64,000 nt of DNA from positions 941,022-1,005,021 of the forward strand of contig NZ_FOJG01000001.1 of the NCBI RefSeq assembly GCF_900110835.1, in the 5' to 3' direction. The DNA is from Chitinophaga arvensicola. Lineage in GTDB: Bacteria; Bacteroidota; Bacteroidia; Chitinophagales; Chitinophagaceae. Positions 16,695-26,681 of the stretch are shown in pieces. The notes under the pieces are model-generated. The model saw nothing but the letters and a program-made list of their open reading frames with translations. It was not told the DNA's origin and ran no database searches. The number at the start of each line of letters is the position of its first letter. Within the stretch, counting starts at the first letter, position 1. The position numbers were made by a program, and so were the translations under genes.

Positions 16695-19010
16695 TTAATT
16701 GCTGCGTCTTCTGAACAGCACAATGATGCCTGCCAGCACTATAAGCGCCGGGAGAACGAATTTGACAATAATATTGATCACCGAAATCTGTTCTTTCGAA
16801 ACATTTAAATCGGTATCCTTAGATTCCGGACGATCGTATGGAATCGGGAAGTTGCCATTGGTAAGCCATCTGAACAACAGGTCTACACTGAATTGTCTTT
16901 CGCGCACTGCTTTTGTTTCCTTACTGAATTCCACATTGCTGATATAATCGGCATCGCCGGAAACGATGATGCGTTGTTCTTTGTTATTGATCTTTCTTTT
17001 CATCGTCACAGAAACGGGGAATACACCTTTTTCATCACCCGCAATGTCATTGAATACCAGCGATGCTGCGTTTTCATCAAGTGGAGCTACTTTATTCCAT
17101 CCGTTGGCAGGACTTTGCAACAACGGCTGCACCTCAAACGGACCCGCGTTACTATAGGCCAGGGCGGCGGCGCCATTCAATACCACACTTCTTTTTGCTT
17201 CCTGGATCATGGCTACGTTCTGATCAATGCCGGTGGCCTGTGTGGCGTATACAGATGCAATCTGATCTTTGGCCAGGTCTTTATCCGGATTCACCAGCAT
17301 ACCGGGTTTCACCTGGATATTTAAGGCTGCTAAAACCGGGTTGATGATGGCTTGCCGGCCTGGATTAGTGGTGATCAGCATATTACCCCCTTCGTTGATA
17401 TATTGTTTTAGCTTCTGCAATGCAGTATCGCTAAAAGAAACGGTTGGATCGGCCAATACGAGGATATCCACCTTTGAAGGGATGGCTTGTTGCTCCAGGT
17501 TGATAGTATCTACTGAAAAGCCCTGATTGATCATGGCGCCCCTGCGGGTTCTGGTAGCCAGGATGTCTGTATAGGCACGGTCATTTTTATCAGTGATGCC
17601 GGCTTCATTATTACCAGATACGAATAAAATACGCGGAGCATCGCCGGTTAAGCGCTTTAATGCGGCCATCCATTCACGTTCAAACGGGTATGGACCGTAT
17701 TCATCGTTAGTGTAGAAACGGAGGAAAGTGCTTTTACCATTGTATTCCAGCTTTCTTACCTGGAAATATCCTTCCGGACGCAGATCAATTAATTTATCTA
17801 TCTGTTCAGCTGGCATAAAATCTTTTATATCAAGATCACTTGACAGCGCTACTTTTTCTGCCAGTTCATGGATGTTTTTGATGCCCTGGAAATTCGGATT
17901 CCATTTGGTAACGGATAAATTGGAGTCGGTTACTTCATGATAATAATATACGTATTCATTTTCTATACCTGGAATAAAACGGCGGTACATACTCTGAGAT
18001 TCCAGATCCCCATTGCGGAATACCGGTAACAATGCGTACGGATTGGGTGCCAGTATATTCACATAGGTCGTTATTTTCAGCTTGCCGTTTATCTTTTTAG
18101 CAATTTCCTGGCTGGGCTCAGAAATAGTCATCTGCTTTCCGGCAGACAAATCCAGGTAACCGGTGAGTGATGGACGGGAGGTAAGATAGCCTGCAATCAA
18201 CACAACAACGATCAATGCAATATAGCGCCCAGTCTTTACCTTCCAGGTTTTCAGCTCACGCTGATTTTTCAGATAGAGTACACTCAGCGATAAAAATAAA
18301 CTGATGATGATGATATAGTAGGCAACATCTTTAGAAGAAATTAGTCCTGTAATCATGCTGTCTGTTCTTCCGGAGATGGAAAGGAAATAAGTCAGGTCAC
18401 GTATAAAATCGGTGCCCTGTCCCACTGAACCTATAAACCGTAACGCAGAGAATACAGCCAGTGTTGCAATAGCTGCTACAATCTGATAATTTGTGAGGCA
18501 GGACATGAACAGGCCGATGGCGGCATAAGTGCAGATCAGCAGGAATAACCCGAATAATCCGGAGGTAAGCATCCCGGCATCTGCATCTTTAATGGAGTAC
18601 ACGCCTAGCGCTGCAAACAACCCCAGGATAGCCATGAAGGCCAGTCCCAGTGCTACCATAGCCAGGTATTTACCCAGGATGATCTGCCTTAGTTTTACCG
18701 GCGACGACAACAGCAATTTAATGGAACCACTGCTGGTTTCCCGGCTCATAATGCCCATCGTTAAAATAGGTAGGTATAGATATAATGTTTGCTGTATGCT
18801 CACAAATAATCCCGCCGGCATGCCGAATATATTCCGGGTAATTTCACCAGCGGAGCCTGGTCTGAGCGACAGCGCATTCCGGTAGCCTTGCAGTGCCTCA
18901 ATAAAGTTCATGCTGCACAGCACCAGGAATATAGGCAGTACTAACCATACTACCGGGGAGTAAATCAGAATGCTCAGCTCTAGTTTGGCAATTTTAAATA
19001 TCTTTCTCAT
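16695..19010 (-). CDS. ABC transporter permease fused to GldG-type auxiliary domain
   Basis: 771 residues. The N-terminal ~250 residues hold six hydrophobic helices of an ABC-2 type permease (GldF-like). The rest is a large extracytoplasmic GldG-type domain (ABC_transp_aux), anchored at the very C-terminus by another helix ending in RRR. In gliding Bacteroidota GldA, GldF and GldG form one transporter; here F and G are one chain, a common arrangement. The ATPase gene lies 8 bp upstream in the same operon. Role in gliding cannot be shown from this locus alone, as no other gld genes are visible. Confidence 0.87.
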   Translation of the reverse strand: MRKIFKIAKLELSILIYSPVVWLVLPIFLVLCSMNFIEALQGYRNALSLRPGSAGEITRNIFGMPAGLFVSIQQTLYLYLPILTMGIMSRETSSGSIKLLLSSPVKLRQIILGKYLAMVALGLAFMAILGLFAALGVYSIKDADAGMLTSGLFGLFLLICTYAAIGLFMSCLTNYQIVAAIATLAVFSALRFIGSVGQGTDFIRDLTYFLSISGRTDSMITGLISSKDVAYYIIIISLFLSLSVLYLKNQRELKTWKVKTGRYIALIVVVLIAGYLTSRPSLTGYLDLSAGKQMTISEPSQEIAKKINGKLKITTYVNILAPNPYALLPVFRNGDLESQSMYRRFIPGIENEYVYYYHEVTDSNLSVTKWNPNFQGIKNIHELAEKVALSSDLDIKDFMPAEQIDKLIDLRPEGYFQVRKLEYNGKSTFLRFYTNDEYGPYPFEREWMAALKRLTGDAPRILFVSGNNEAGITDKNDRAYTDILATRTRRGAMINQGFSVDTINLEQQAIPSKVDILVLADPTVSFSDTALQKLKQYINEGGNMLITTNPGRQAIINPVLAALNIQVKPGMLVNPDKDLAKDQIASVYATQATGIDQNVAMIQEAKRSVVLNGAAALAYSNAGPFEVQPLLQSPANGWNKVAPLDENAASLVFNDIAGDEKGVFPVSVTMKRKINNKEQRIIVSGDADYISNVEFSKETKAVRERQFSVDLLFRWLTNGNFPIPYDRPESKDTDLNVSKEQISVINIIVKFVLPALIVLAGIIVLFRRRSN

Positions 19011-19018
19011 TGCGTGCT

Positions 19019-19948
19019 TTATCGTTTTGATTTGTTGGATAATTGCGCGAAAACTTCATCCAGTGAAGTTCTCTCCTGTATCAGTTCCGTTAATTCCCAC
19101 CCGCGTTGTACAGCAGCAGTGATGAGGCGTTTGGGCACATCCTTGTCGGTAGCGAATTGTAAGCGGATGCTTCTGTCGCTCAGGAATTCCACACGGTTGA
19201 TACCCGGGAAGGCCATCAGTTCTTCTTCACCAGGCGGATTATCCATCATTACCAGCATGGTATCCGGCATCACGTAGTTGTTGAAAGCCTCCATAGTGTC
19301 GGCAAATACCATCTGGCCGCTTTCTATCATTTTGATGTCTTTACAGATGGCCTGTACTTCTGAAAGTATGTGTGTAGAGAAGATAACGGCCCGTTCTTCT
19401 CCTATTTCCCGGATCAGTTTCCGTACCTCCAGTATCTGGTTGGGATCGAGGCCATTGGTGGGTTCATCGAGTACCACCAGTTTCGGTTTGTGTATGATGG
19501 CCTGGGCAATACCGGCACGCTGGCGGTAACCACCGGACAGGTTTCTTAATAGCCTGTTGGAGAAGTGCGTCAGACCACATTTTTCCATCACTTCTTTCAC
19601 CGCATTTTTTACCTGTGACGGCGCAATATCCCGGATGCTGGCGCAATAGGTAAGATATTCCTCTACGGTCAGTTCCAGGTGAAGCGGTGCATTCTGGGGC
19701 AGGAAGCCGAGCCGTTTTTTGGCTTCTTCCGGTTTTTCCCTGAGATTGATGCCATCAATGTAAACATTGCCTTCTGTTTGGTTCAGTACCCCGCAAAGGA
19801 TGTTCATCGTGGTGGATTTGCCGGCTCCGTTGGAGCCCAGTAATCCGAGTATGCCCACTTTGTCGATCTCAAAACTTATATCACGTATGGCCCAGTCGCG
19901 GGTGTACCGGTGTGACAGATTTTCAATTTTTACAATGTTCTGCTTCAT
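19019..19948 (-). CDS. ABC transporter ATP-binding protein (GldA-like)
   Basis: 309 residues. Walker A GSNGAGKST, signature LSGGYRQR, Walker B LVVLDEPTNG and the switch His in FSTHIL are all intact. The C-terminal ~90 residues form the extension typical of GldA/CcmA-type ATPases. First gene of a two-gene operon with the GldFG-like permease. Confidence 0.9.
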   Translation of the reverse strand: MKQNIVKIENLSHRYTRDWAIRDISFEIDKVGILGLLGSNGAGKSTTMNILCGVLNQTEGNVYIDGINLREKPEEAKKRLGFLPQNAPLHLELTVEEYLTYCASIRDIAPSQVKNAVKEVMEKCGLTHFSNRLLRNLSGGYRQRAGIAQAIIHKPKLVVLDEPTNGLDPNQILEVRKLIREIGEERAVIFSTHILSEVQAICKDIKMIESGQMVFADTMEAFNNYVMPDTMLVMMDNPPGEEELMAFPGINRVEFLSDRSIRLQFATDKDVPKRLITAAVQRGWELTELIQERTSLDEVFAQLSNKSKR

Positions 19949-19972
19949 GATGATAGTATATAACTTGTCCTG

Positions 19973-19999
19973 TGGGAATAGCCGTTATAGCTATTCCCA
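19973..19999 (-). terminator. Hairpin downstream of the first susCD operon
   Basis: Perfect 10-bp inverted repeat (19973-19982 and 19990-19999), 31 bp past the susD stop on the minus strand. No U-tract follows, so it may stabilise the 3' end rather than terminate. Confidence 0.45.
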
Positions 20000-20029
20000 T
20001 AGGTATTAGTCAGAAAAACAGGTGAGTGA

Positions 20030-21541
20030 TCAGGGATTGTCTACCATGTCGGGGTGTGCCGACAGATAAGTTCCCGGTAATTTTAATGTAAGTCGTTCTG
20101 GTGTGAGTGTAAACGTTTTGCTAACGGCACCGTCTACACCGTAAAGAATATGTTTCGGTGCAGGCTGACCTGCAAATACCGGATCGGCCGACAGGCGGCG
20201 CATATCAAACCAGCGGTAGCCTTCTCCTGCAAATTCACGGATACGTTCTTCGATAATGAATTTTATCAATGCGGTACGGTCGCTGGCGATGTTCGCCGGA
20301 ACGGATGCATCTGCGGCCGGCATCCTGTTGTTACGTAATACTTCCACATCGGATTTTGCGCCGGTGAGGTCGTTGGCCCTGGCGCGGGATTCCGCCCTGA
20401 GCAGATATAACTCTCCGAGTTGCATACCGATACGGGAAAAAGTAACGCCATACTTTCTTAACCGCTCCTGCTGGCCCGGCGCCACCGGTATCGGGTTTTG
20501 ATTTTTTTGCAGGTTGGTAAAGAAAAGAAGGCGCAGGTCAGATGATTTATATAAGGCAACGGTTTGCGGCGTGATGGTCATAAAGTCATTCGCATAGCCA
20601 TTTCCGTTATAACCTCCTGCGTAAGACATCTTTGCTACCACTGATTCTGTTAAGTCAGTGATACTGTTGAATGGCAGGCTGGGGCCGGATTGTGGGTTGA
20701 TTGGCAGGAAAGCACCACCAGCAGCGAGCGTCTGGTTATAATCGTATAACTTCGGAGTCTTGCTCATCCGGGCAATATCACTAAAGGCATCGTTGAACAT
20801 TTTCAGCGCTTCGTCGTTTTTACCCATGAACAGGTACACTTTGCCAAGCAGGGCTTCTGCAGCGGCTTTCGACATACGGGTAGCAAGAGGTGGCTGAATA
20901 CTCAGGTTCGGAATCGCGGTTGTGAGGTCGTTGATAATCGCATCGTACGACTGCTGTACCGTGCCGCGTTTAAAATCGGTATTAGTGGCATCCGGTACGG
21001 TGATTACCGGGAAGCCCGGATCAGAGGCGGCGGTTCCGGCATTGTATGGTTTGGTGAAATAATTCACCAGCTGGAAATTCACAAAGGCGCGGGTAGCTTT
21101 GGCCTGTGATTGTATATCCAGTTTTTGTGCAGTAGTCCCACCGGTTGCATTATTAACGTTGTTAATAATGAGATTCAGACTATACAGATCGCTCAATGCG
21201 CTGGATAAAAAGACAGGCTTATCACTGCTGCTGCCCATTTGTGTAGATGGCAGGAATATATTGGCTTCCCATTGGAAAAATAACTGCCCCTGTTGCATAC
21301 TGCTGCCATTATAGGCGGTACCTTCTGCGGATATTTCATCTCCCATGAGCATGGCGGGTTGCCATATGCCTGTCTGGTAATAATAGTATCCTGAATAATT
21401 CATCAGCTGATCATAATCCTCGTAAGTGGTAGGAATCAGAAATCCCTTTGGTGTTACATCAAGAAAGCTCTTCTTGCAGGATACCACCGCTGCTGAAAGC
21501 AGCAGGATTAAGATGACTTTAACGTGAATAAATTTTCGCAT
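20030..21541 (-). CDS. RagB/SusD family nutrient-uptake lipoprotein (locus 1)
   Basis: 503 residues. Lipoprotein signal with lipobox AAVVSC and the following KKSFLDVTP, the usual SusD start. SusD-type TPR helices include the ADE-like stretch around LLGKVYLFMGKNDEAL and the C-terminal EERIREFAGEGYRWFDMRR, a signature of the family. Surface-exposed partner that lids the SusC barrel. It lies 23 bp after susC on the same strand and closes the operon sigma-FecR-SusC-SusD. Substrate unknown; no glycoside hydrolase or peptidase is attached to the locus. Confidence 0.93.
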   Translation of the reverse strand: MRKFIHVKVILILLLSAAVVSCKKSFLDVTPKGFLIPTTYEDYDQLMNYSGYYYYQTGIWQPAMLMGDEISAEGTAYNGSSMQQGQLFFQWEANIFLPSTQMGSSSDKPVFLSSALSDLYSLNLIINNVNNATGGTTAQKLDIQSQAKATRAFVNFQLVNYFTKPYNAGTAASDPGFPVITVPDATNTDFKRGTVQQSYDAIINDLTTAIPNLSIQPPLATRMSKAAAEALLGKVYLFMGKNDEALKMFNDAFSDIARMSKTPKLYDYNQTLAAGGAFLPINPQSGPSLPFNSITDLTESVVAKMSYAGGYNGNGYANDFMTITPQTVALYKSSDLRLLFFTNLQKNQNPIPVAPGQQERLRKYGVTFSRIGMQLGELYLLRAESRARANDLTGAKSDVEVLRNNRMPAADASVPANIASDRTALIKFIIEERIREFAGEGYRWFDMRRLSADPVFAGQPAPKHILYGVDGAVSKTFTLTPERLTLKLPGTYLSAHPDMVDNP

Positions 21542-21564
21542 GTCTAGTATGATTTATTACGTTT

Positions 21565-24500
21565 TTAAAAGTTAATATTTGCCCCTACTGCAAAGGCATG
21601 TTCTCCTACCCTGATATTACGGTAGCCGGTTTTATAGGTGTAATACTCCGGATCAATGCCAGCATTGTTGTTTTTCCAGAGCATTACATTATTTACCTGT
21701 ACTCTCAGGCTGGCGCTCTGAATTTTCAGCCAGTTCATGAGAACGGAAGGCAGGTCATAGCTGAGTGTCGCCTCTCTTAATTTGAGATAAGAGGCACTCA
21801 GGATATTGATATCTGACTGGGTATAGAAATTGGTGTTTCTATCAGTATAGTTGTAATTAATATCCGGTGTGTAGGAAGGGATATTGGTGATTTTTTCATC
21901 ACCTGGTTTTTTCCAGCGGTTCATAAAATCAGGTGAATCGTTGTGGGCATTCAGCAGACCGGTGTAAAAGCCATTCACATCACGGCGCATCACGGCGCCC
22001 AGGCTGTATACCATGTTCAGCGACAGCGTGAACTGTTTGTACGAAAAGGTATTGGTAATACCGCCGTTAAATTTTGGAACTACAGAACCCATGTATACCA
22101 GGTCTTCTGCCATAGGCGCCTGTGGGTCTTTGGTAATTTTACCATTCGCCAGTTTAATCTGTGGATCTCCTACGTTATCAAGACCGGCGTATTTAAAGGC
22201 AAATACCGGTTCCATAGAATATCCCACCACATAATTCGCGATGGCCCTGAAATAAGCCTGGCTTTCGTAACTCTGGGGAGCAGTATAACTAAGCAGTTTA
22301 TTTTTGTTAAAGGCAAATACCACGGAAGTATTCCAGGTGAAATTTCTTGATTTGACATTAACGCTGTTGATATTGATATTTATACCCTGATTGGCCAGGT
22401 CGCCTATATTGGCGGTAATAGTGCTAAGTCCGGTGAAAAGGTCGGTAGGCACAGATCCAATGAGATTGCTCGTTTTCTTATTGTAGTACTCGATACTTCC
22501 TGACAAGCGACCATCGAGTACGCCGAAGTCCAATCCAAAGTTTAATGTTTTACTGGTTTCCCATACCAGTTTGTTGTTGGCCGGACTGTTTAATCGATAG
22601 CTTGGACCACCTATCTGTGGATAAGACAGGTATTGTTCAGGAGCGATCACATCATAGCTGGTGGCAGAGCCGATATAAGGAGAGTTACCTGTTACGCCAT
22701 AGGTGGCTCTGATGGCCAGTTGATCAATCCAGGAAACGGATTTAAGGAAATCTTCATTATTGATGCGCCATTTACCACCGATGCTGTACACCGGTTTATT
22801 CTGCGCAGAAATATCACTGCCGAAAAGATTGCTGTGATCAACGCGCCAGCTGGCGTCTACACTGTATTTGTGATCTAACTGGTAGCTGGCGAGTGCAAAG
22901 TAAGAATTGAACCGGGACCGTACTTCATTGGAAACATAAGGTCTGCCGTTAAAGAATCCACTTCCGGTAACTGTATTGAATACACCTTCTGAGAGTTTTT
23001 TATAGTCTACATAGGGAGCCGTTTGCAGTTGCCTGTCCCAGCCGAGTACGGTGGTTTCTATACTGGTGGTCAGCGACTCATTGGCCTCATGCCCTACCTG
23101 AAGGTTAACCAGGTCTTTTCCATCCCTGCCGGAGTAATTATAGAGTAACTGGTTACGGACAGTCCAGTTTCTCTGGTTGGCATTATTGGTGATCAATGTG
23201 CCACCGGTGAGCGGAAGATACGAAGGCGATCCATCCAGAGGAATGAACCGGATAGAGTTGTTACGCTGGTTATAGGTAGTGTGATCTTCGTAATACTGCA
23301 TCGTTCTTGGCGAGGTAGAATAGCCATAAGTGCCTTTAAAGCTGATACCTTTCCACAGTTTCACACCAATATCCCCTACCAGGTTGGCCATCAGGATATT
23401 GGTGGTTGAATTGGCATAATTAAATTCATCCAGCGGGATATAGGTCTGAAGATCTACACCGCTCAGGTCCTGGTAAATCTGGCGCTGTTCTCCGGAATAA
23501 TAGGATACCATGTAAGGCATACTGAGATTATTCCCGTTTGCACCCCTGAAAAGCTGGTAAGGCACCATATCCGAATTGTAGTTGAAATTATTTTTACTAC
23601 TTCCTTTTGTATTGGATAATTGTGCATTTACGGAAATGGATAACCGGTCGTTGGGCGTATAACTCTGGTTTAATCCCAGCCGGAAAACGTCGTTCTTTTC
23701 GCCTGGTAAGCCACCGGTCGTTCCGGTATAACCCAGTGAAGAATAGAAGCTATAGGCGCCACTACCGCCTGATGCGGAGATATTATGATTGGTAGTAACG
23801 GTATTGCTGAAAAGCAGGGATTTTATCTGGGAGGTATTGTCAAGATTAGCAAGACTATCCAGGCTGGCATTTGCCTGTGCAGCGCTTATTTTCCCGAGGT
23901 ACTGGTCGTACATGATCTGTGTATGTGGCGCCACCTGGTCGAAGCTGAGATAATCGTAAGGGTTAGCCACAGGGTCGAATGTTTCCCTGGCTGCCTGGAT
24001 AAACTGTTTGCTGTTCATGAAGTTCCGGTAACCCATGTCAGGCCTGCCTTTCACCTCAGTGAAACCATTATAGGAAAACTTTACTTTCTGGTTCTTCTTA
24101 CCGGATTTGGTGACTACTACTATTACGCCGTTAGATGCCTGTGCGCCCCAGATGGCTGCTGCAGCAGCATCTTTCAGCACAGTGATATCTTCCACATCGT
24201 CCATGTTTACCAGGCTGAAATCTTTAATTACCACGCCATTCAACACATACAGCGGTTCGGTAGACAGGCTTACGCTGCCGGTACCACGAACAAGTGCTTT
24301 CTGCGTGGAGGCTTTGGTAAAGGCATCTGTGTTAAAATCCCGTCTTACGGTTAATCCCGGTATCTGTCCGTCTAACCGGCCGATCAGGTCCATAGAACTG
24401 CTGCGCTGTGAGAATACTTTCATATCCGGTTTGGAGAAGGAGCCGGTGGCTCTTTCTTTTGACAGCGTCTGATAACCTGTTTGAACAATCTCCACGTTGT

Positions 24501-25179
24501 CCAGCCGGATAACGGATGGTTGCAAGCCCACTACGAGTTTGTTGGAAGCAGCCAGCATTTCACCTGTAATCACGATGCTACGGGTTTCATATCCTACAAA
24601 AGATACCATCAATACATCGCCTTCCTGTAGTTCCGTATCGAAAATCCCGTCGCTGTCTGTTACGCCGGAAATTGACCGGGTATTGTTTTTTACGGCTACA
24701 GAGGCGCCGGCCAGCGGTTTTGATTGATGTCCTATCACTTGTATTTTCAAACGGCGTTCCTGGCCTACGGTATAGAAGTCCGGTTGTTTGAGCGGCGCAA
24801 CAGGAGCTTTGCCGGAGAGAATAATGGTTTTATCCTGGATCACATAATCCAGGGATTGGTTTTTAAGCGCCAGATCCAGTAAGGTGCGCAATGGCATATC
24901 CTGCGCGGTTAATGTAACCGGTTTAGCATCGGTAAGCAGTGCTTTTTTACTGAAAACAACATACCCTGTTTGCTTTTTAATGGCAGAGAATACTTCCTTC
25001 AACGTAAGATCTTTGCCGGTAAGCGTCACATTTTGTGCAACGGCATTGGCTTTGACCTGGAGAAAAGCGACTGTTAATAAAATGGCGGTTAATCTCATAA
25101 CCTTCATGATTTTGGTTAGGCTCCGGTGTCCAGCCGGACAGACGGGTGGGCAATAGCATTTTTTTTGCATAGATTGCAA
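21565..25179 (-). CDS. SusC/RagA TonB-linked outer-membrane protein with STN domain (locus 1)
   Basis: 1204 residues. Signal peptide in the first ~50 residues (the ATG chosen gives a long n-region; ATGs at 25107 and 25098 are alternatives). STN signalling domain follows (TLKEVFSAIKKQTGYVVFSK to about residue 127), then a carboxypeptidase-regulatory-like beta domain (150-225), plug with VLKDAAAAAIWGAQASNGVI, and the 22-strand barrel ending in GANINF. STN domains contact FecR anti-sigma factors, matching the fecR/sigma pair directly upstream. The phrase LSKERATGSF before the plug is typical of this SusC subgroup. Imports an unknown ligand with SusD using TonB energy. Confidence 0.95.
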   Translation of the reverse strand: MQSMQKKCYCPPVCPAGHRSLTKIMKVMRLTAILLTVAFLQVKANAVAQNVTLTGKDLTLKEVFSAIKKQTGYVVFSKKALLTDAKPVTLTAQDMPLRTLLDLALKNQSLDYVIQDKTIILSGKAPVAPLKQPDFYTVGQERRLKIQVIGHQSKPLAGASVAVKNNTRSISGVTDSDGIFDTELQEGDVLMVSFVGYETRSIVITGEMLAASNKLVVGLQPSVIRLDNVEIVQTGYQTLSKERATGSFSKPDMKVFSQRSSSMDLIGRLDGQIPGLTVRRDFNTDAFTKASTQKALVRGTGSVSLSTEPLYVLNGVVIKDFSLVNMDDVEDITVLKDAAAAAIWGAQASNGVIVVVTKSGKKNQKVKFSYNGFTEVKGRPDMGYRNFMNSKQFIQAARETFDPVANPYDYLSFDQVAPHTQIMYDQYLGKISAAQANASLDSLANLDNTSQIKSLLFSNTVTTNHNISASGGSGAYSFYSSLGYTGTTGGLPGEKNDVFRLGLNQSYTPNDRLSISVNAQLSNTKGSSKNNFNYNSDMVPYQLFRGANGNNLSMPYMVSYYSGEQRQIYQDLSGVDLQTYIPLDEFNYANSTTNILMANLVGDIGVKLWKGISFKGTYGYSTSPRTMQYYEDHTTYNQRNNSIRFIPLDGSPSYLPLTGGTLITNNANQRNWTVRNQLLYNYSGRDGKDLVNLQVGHEANESLTTSIETTVLGWDRQLQTAPYVDYKKLSEGVFNTVTGSGFFNGRPYVSNEVRSRFNSYFALASYQLDHKYSVDASWRVDHSNLFGSDISAQNKPVYSIGGKWRINNEDFLKSVSWIDQLAIRATYGVTGNSPYIGSATSYDVIAPEQYLSYPQIGGPSYRLNSPANNKLVWETSKTLNFGLDFGVLDGRLSGSIEYYNKKTSNLIGSVPTDLFTGLSTITANIGDLANQGINININSVNVKSRNFTWNTSVVFAFNKNKLLSYTAPQSYESQAYFRAIANYVVGYSMEPVFAFKYAGLDNVGDPQIKLANGKITKDPQAPMAEDLVYMGSVVPKFNGGITNTFSYKQFTLSLNMVYSLGAVMRRDVNGFYTGLLNAHNDSPDFMNRWKKPGDEKITNIPSYTPDINYNYTDRNTNFYTQSDINILSASYLKLREATLSYDLPSVLMNWLKIQSASLRVQVNNVMLWKNNNAGIDPEYYTYKTGYRNIRVGEHAFAVGANINF

Positions 25180-25238
25180 GTGATTTGGTTGTTAAAAAAG
25201 TGGTTGCGAGACCGTTTTTCCTCAACTGATTCTATTAG

Positions 25239-25270
25239 CCGCCACGGGTCCGAACCGGGGCGGTTTTTTT
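25239..25270 (+). terminator. Terminator-like hairpin in the fecR-susC gap, plus-strand orientation
   Basis: Stem of 5 bp plus 3 bp around a mismatch (25239-25243 with 25259-25263; 25245-25247 with 25255-25257) followed by seven T on the plus strand. The genes here run on the minus strand, so the T tract faces the wrong way for them. It may end an antisense RNA to the susC 5' region. Confidence 0.45.
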
Positions 25271-25421
25271 ATGAAAAAGTTGATCTGATTGGCATGTGCA
25301 GGCTGATCAAAAGAACAACCTGGAATAATGTGAAAGGTTCATTCTGTATAGGCAATACCTTCCCCTTCCGGCGCTTTGGCCGTTGCTGTTTTTTTATGAT
25401 GAATAAATGTTGAGTGTCCGT

Positions 25422-26600
25422 TTATGGCAGCACTATCAGTTTCCTGCCTTCCAGTCTGAAGTGCACATCCGATTTTTCCAATGCAATCAATACCCCCTTC
25501 AGGGAAATGCCTTTTGTCATTTCACCGGTAAATTCAATGTTGGGGATACCTTTCTCATATACCACTTCTATGTCGTACCACCGTTCCAGCTGTCGCATTA
25601 TTTCCTCCAGGGAGGAACCTTCAAAATTGAATACGCCATTTTTCCAGGCCATTACTTTCTCTGTATCGGCATGATTGGTGACCGTAATATCTTTGCCGGG
25701 GTTAATCTGTGCCTGTTGGCCGGGTTGTAATACCTTGCTCTGCGCCGCTTTCCGCACTTTCACACTTCCTTCCAGCAGGGTTGTTTTTATATTGACTTCA
25801 TTGTCGTACGCATTCACATTAAAATGAGTGCCCAGTACTTCTATGGTGGCTTTGTTATTCACATTTACTTTGAATGGCATGGACGGGTTCTTTGTTACTT
25901 CAAAGTAGGCTTCCCCGGTAACTTCGACTTCGCGCTCTTTGCCTGTAAAAGCAGTAGGGTAACGTAATGAACTGGCCGCATTGAGCCATACGTTGCTTCC
26001 GTCTGGTAAGGTAAGCTGAAACTGCCTGCCCTTGGGAATCCGGATGGTATTATACGCCACGGCTTCGCCGGATGTGCCGGTAGGGTCATAGCTGAGTTGT
26101 CCGCTTTTCAGCACCACCTGTGTGCCGTTCTGGGTAGTCACCAGGCCGTTGCCAAGACTATCCAGCACTACCTGTGATCCGTCTGCCAGCGTGAGTACGG
26201 CTCCTTCTTTACCAGGCGCAATATCATTGCTCACCGCTACTCCGGGCGCCGGGGTATTTTTTTTATTAGCATTCAGGAGATAGATACCTATACCGAGTAC
26301 AAGGATGACGGAAGCGGCTGCCCAGCCCCATTTGTAAAGGGGACGTACCTTTGTATCCGCTGTCTTTACCGGTGTTTCATGGTGAATTTGCTGACTGATA
26401 TGTTGCCATACTTTCTGCTCCCGCTCCTCTCCTGCATTGGCATCTGCCTTAAAATCCTGCAATTCCCGGGAAAGCTTATCTGTTATCAATGACTCAAAGG
26501 AAGGATCAGCTGCGGCATCCAGAAAAGCATGTAGTTCGCCGGCAGATAACTGCTGGCGATGGTACTTCTCTAATAAGGCAATAAATTGATCTTTTGTCAT
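25422..26600 (-). CDS. FecR-type anti-sigma factor (locus 1)
   Basis: 392 residues. N-terminal cytoplasmic helical segment of ~95 residues that binds the sigma factor, one membrane helix (WGWAAASVILVLGIGIYLL), then the periplasmic FecR domain with LTLADGSQVVLDS, LPDGSNVWLNAASSLRYP and the C-terminal STN-like DUF4974 region (VMAWKNGVFNFEGSSLEEIM onward). It passes the signal from the SusC STN domain to the sigma factor. It sits 81 bp after sigma and 242 bp before susC. Confidence 0.94.
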   Translation of the reverse strand: MTKDQFIALLEKYHRQQLSAGELHAFLDAAADPSFESLITDKLSRELQDFKADANAGEEREQKVWQHISQQIHHETPVKTADTKVRPLYKWGWAAASVILVLGIGIYLLNANKKNTPAPGVAVSNDIAPGKEGAVLTLADGSQVVLDSLGNGLVTTQNGTQVVLKSGQLSYDPTGTSGEAVAYNTIRIPKGRQFQLTLPDGSNVWLNAASSLRYPTAFTGKEREVEVTGEAYFEVTKNPSMPFKVNVNNKATIEVLGTHFNVNAYDNEVNIKTTLLEGSVKVRKAAQSKVLQPGQQAQINPGKDITVTNHADTEKVMAWKNGVFNFEGSSLEEIMRQLERWYDIEVVYEKGIPNIEFTGEMTKGISLKGVLIALEKSDVHFRLEGRKLIVLP

Positions 26601-26681
26601 AGCAAATACTGGTAAGCTCCTTCCTTTTTATGACGGCCCTATAATAAGGATGCGCGAAAAAAGAAAAAGGAGGACATCGGT

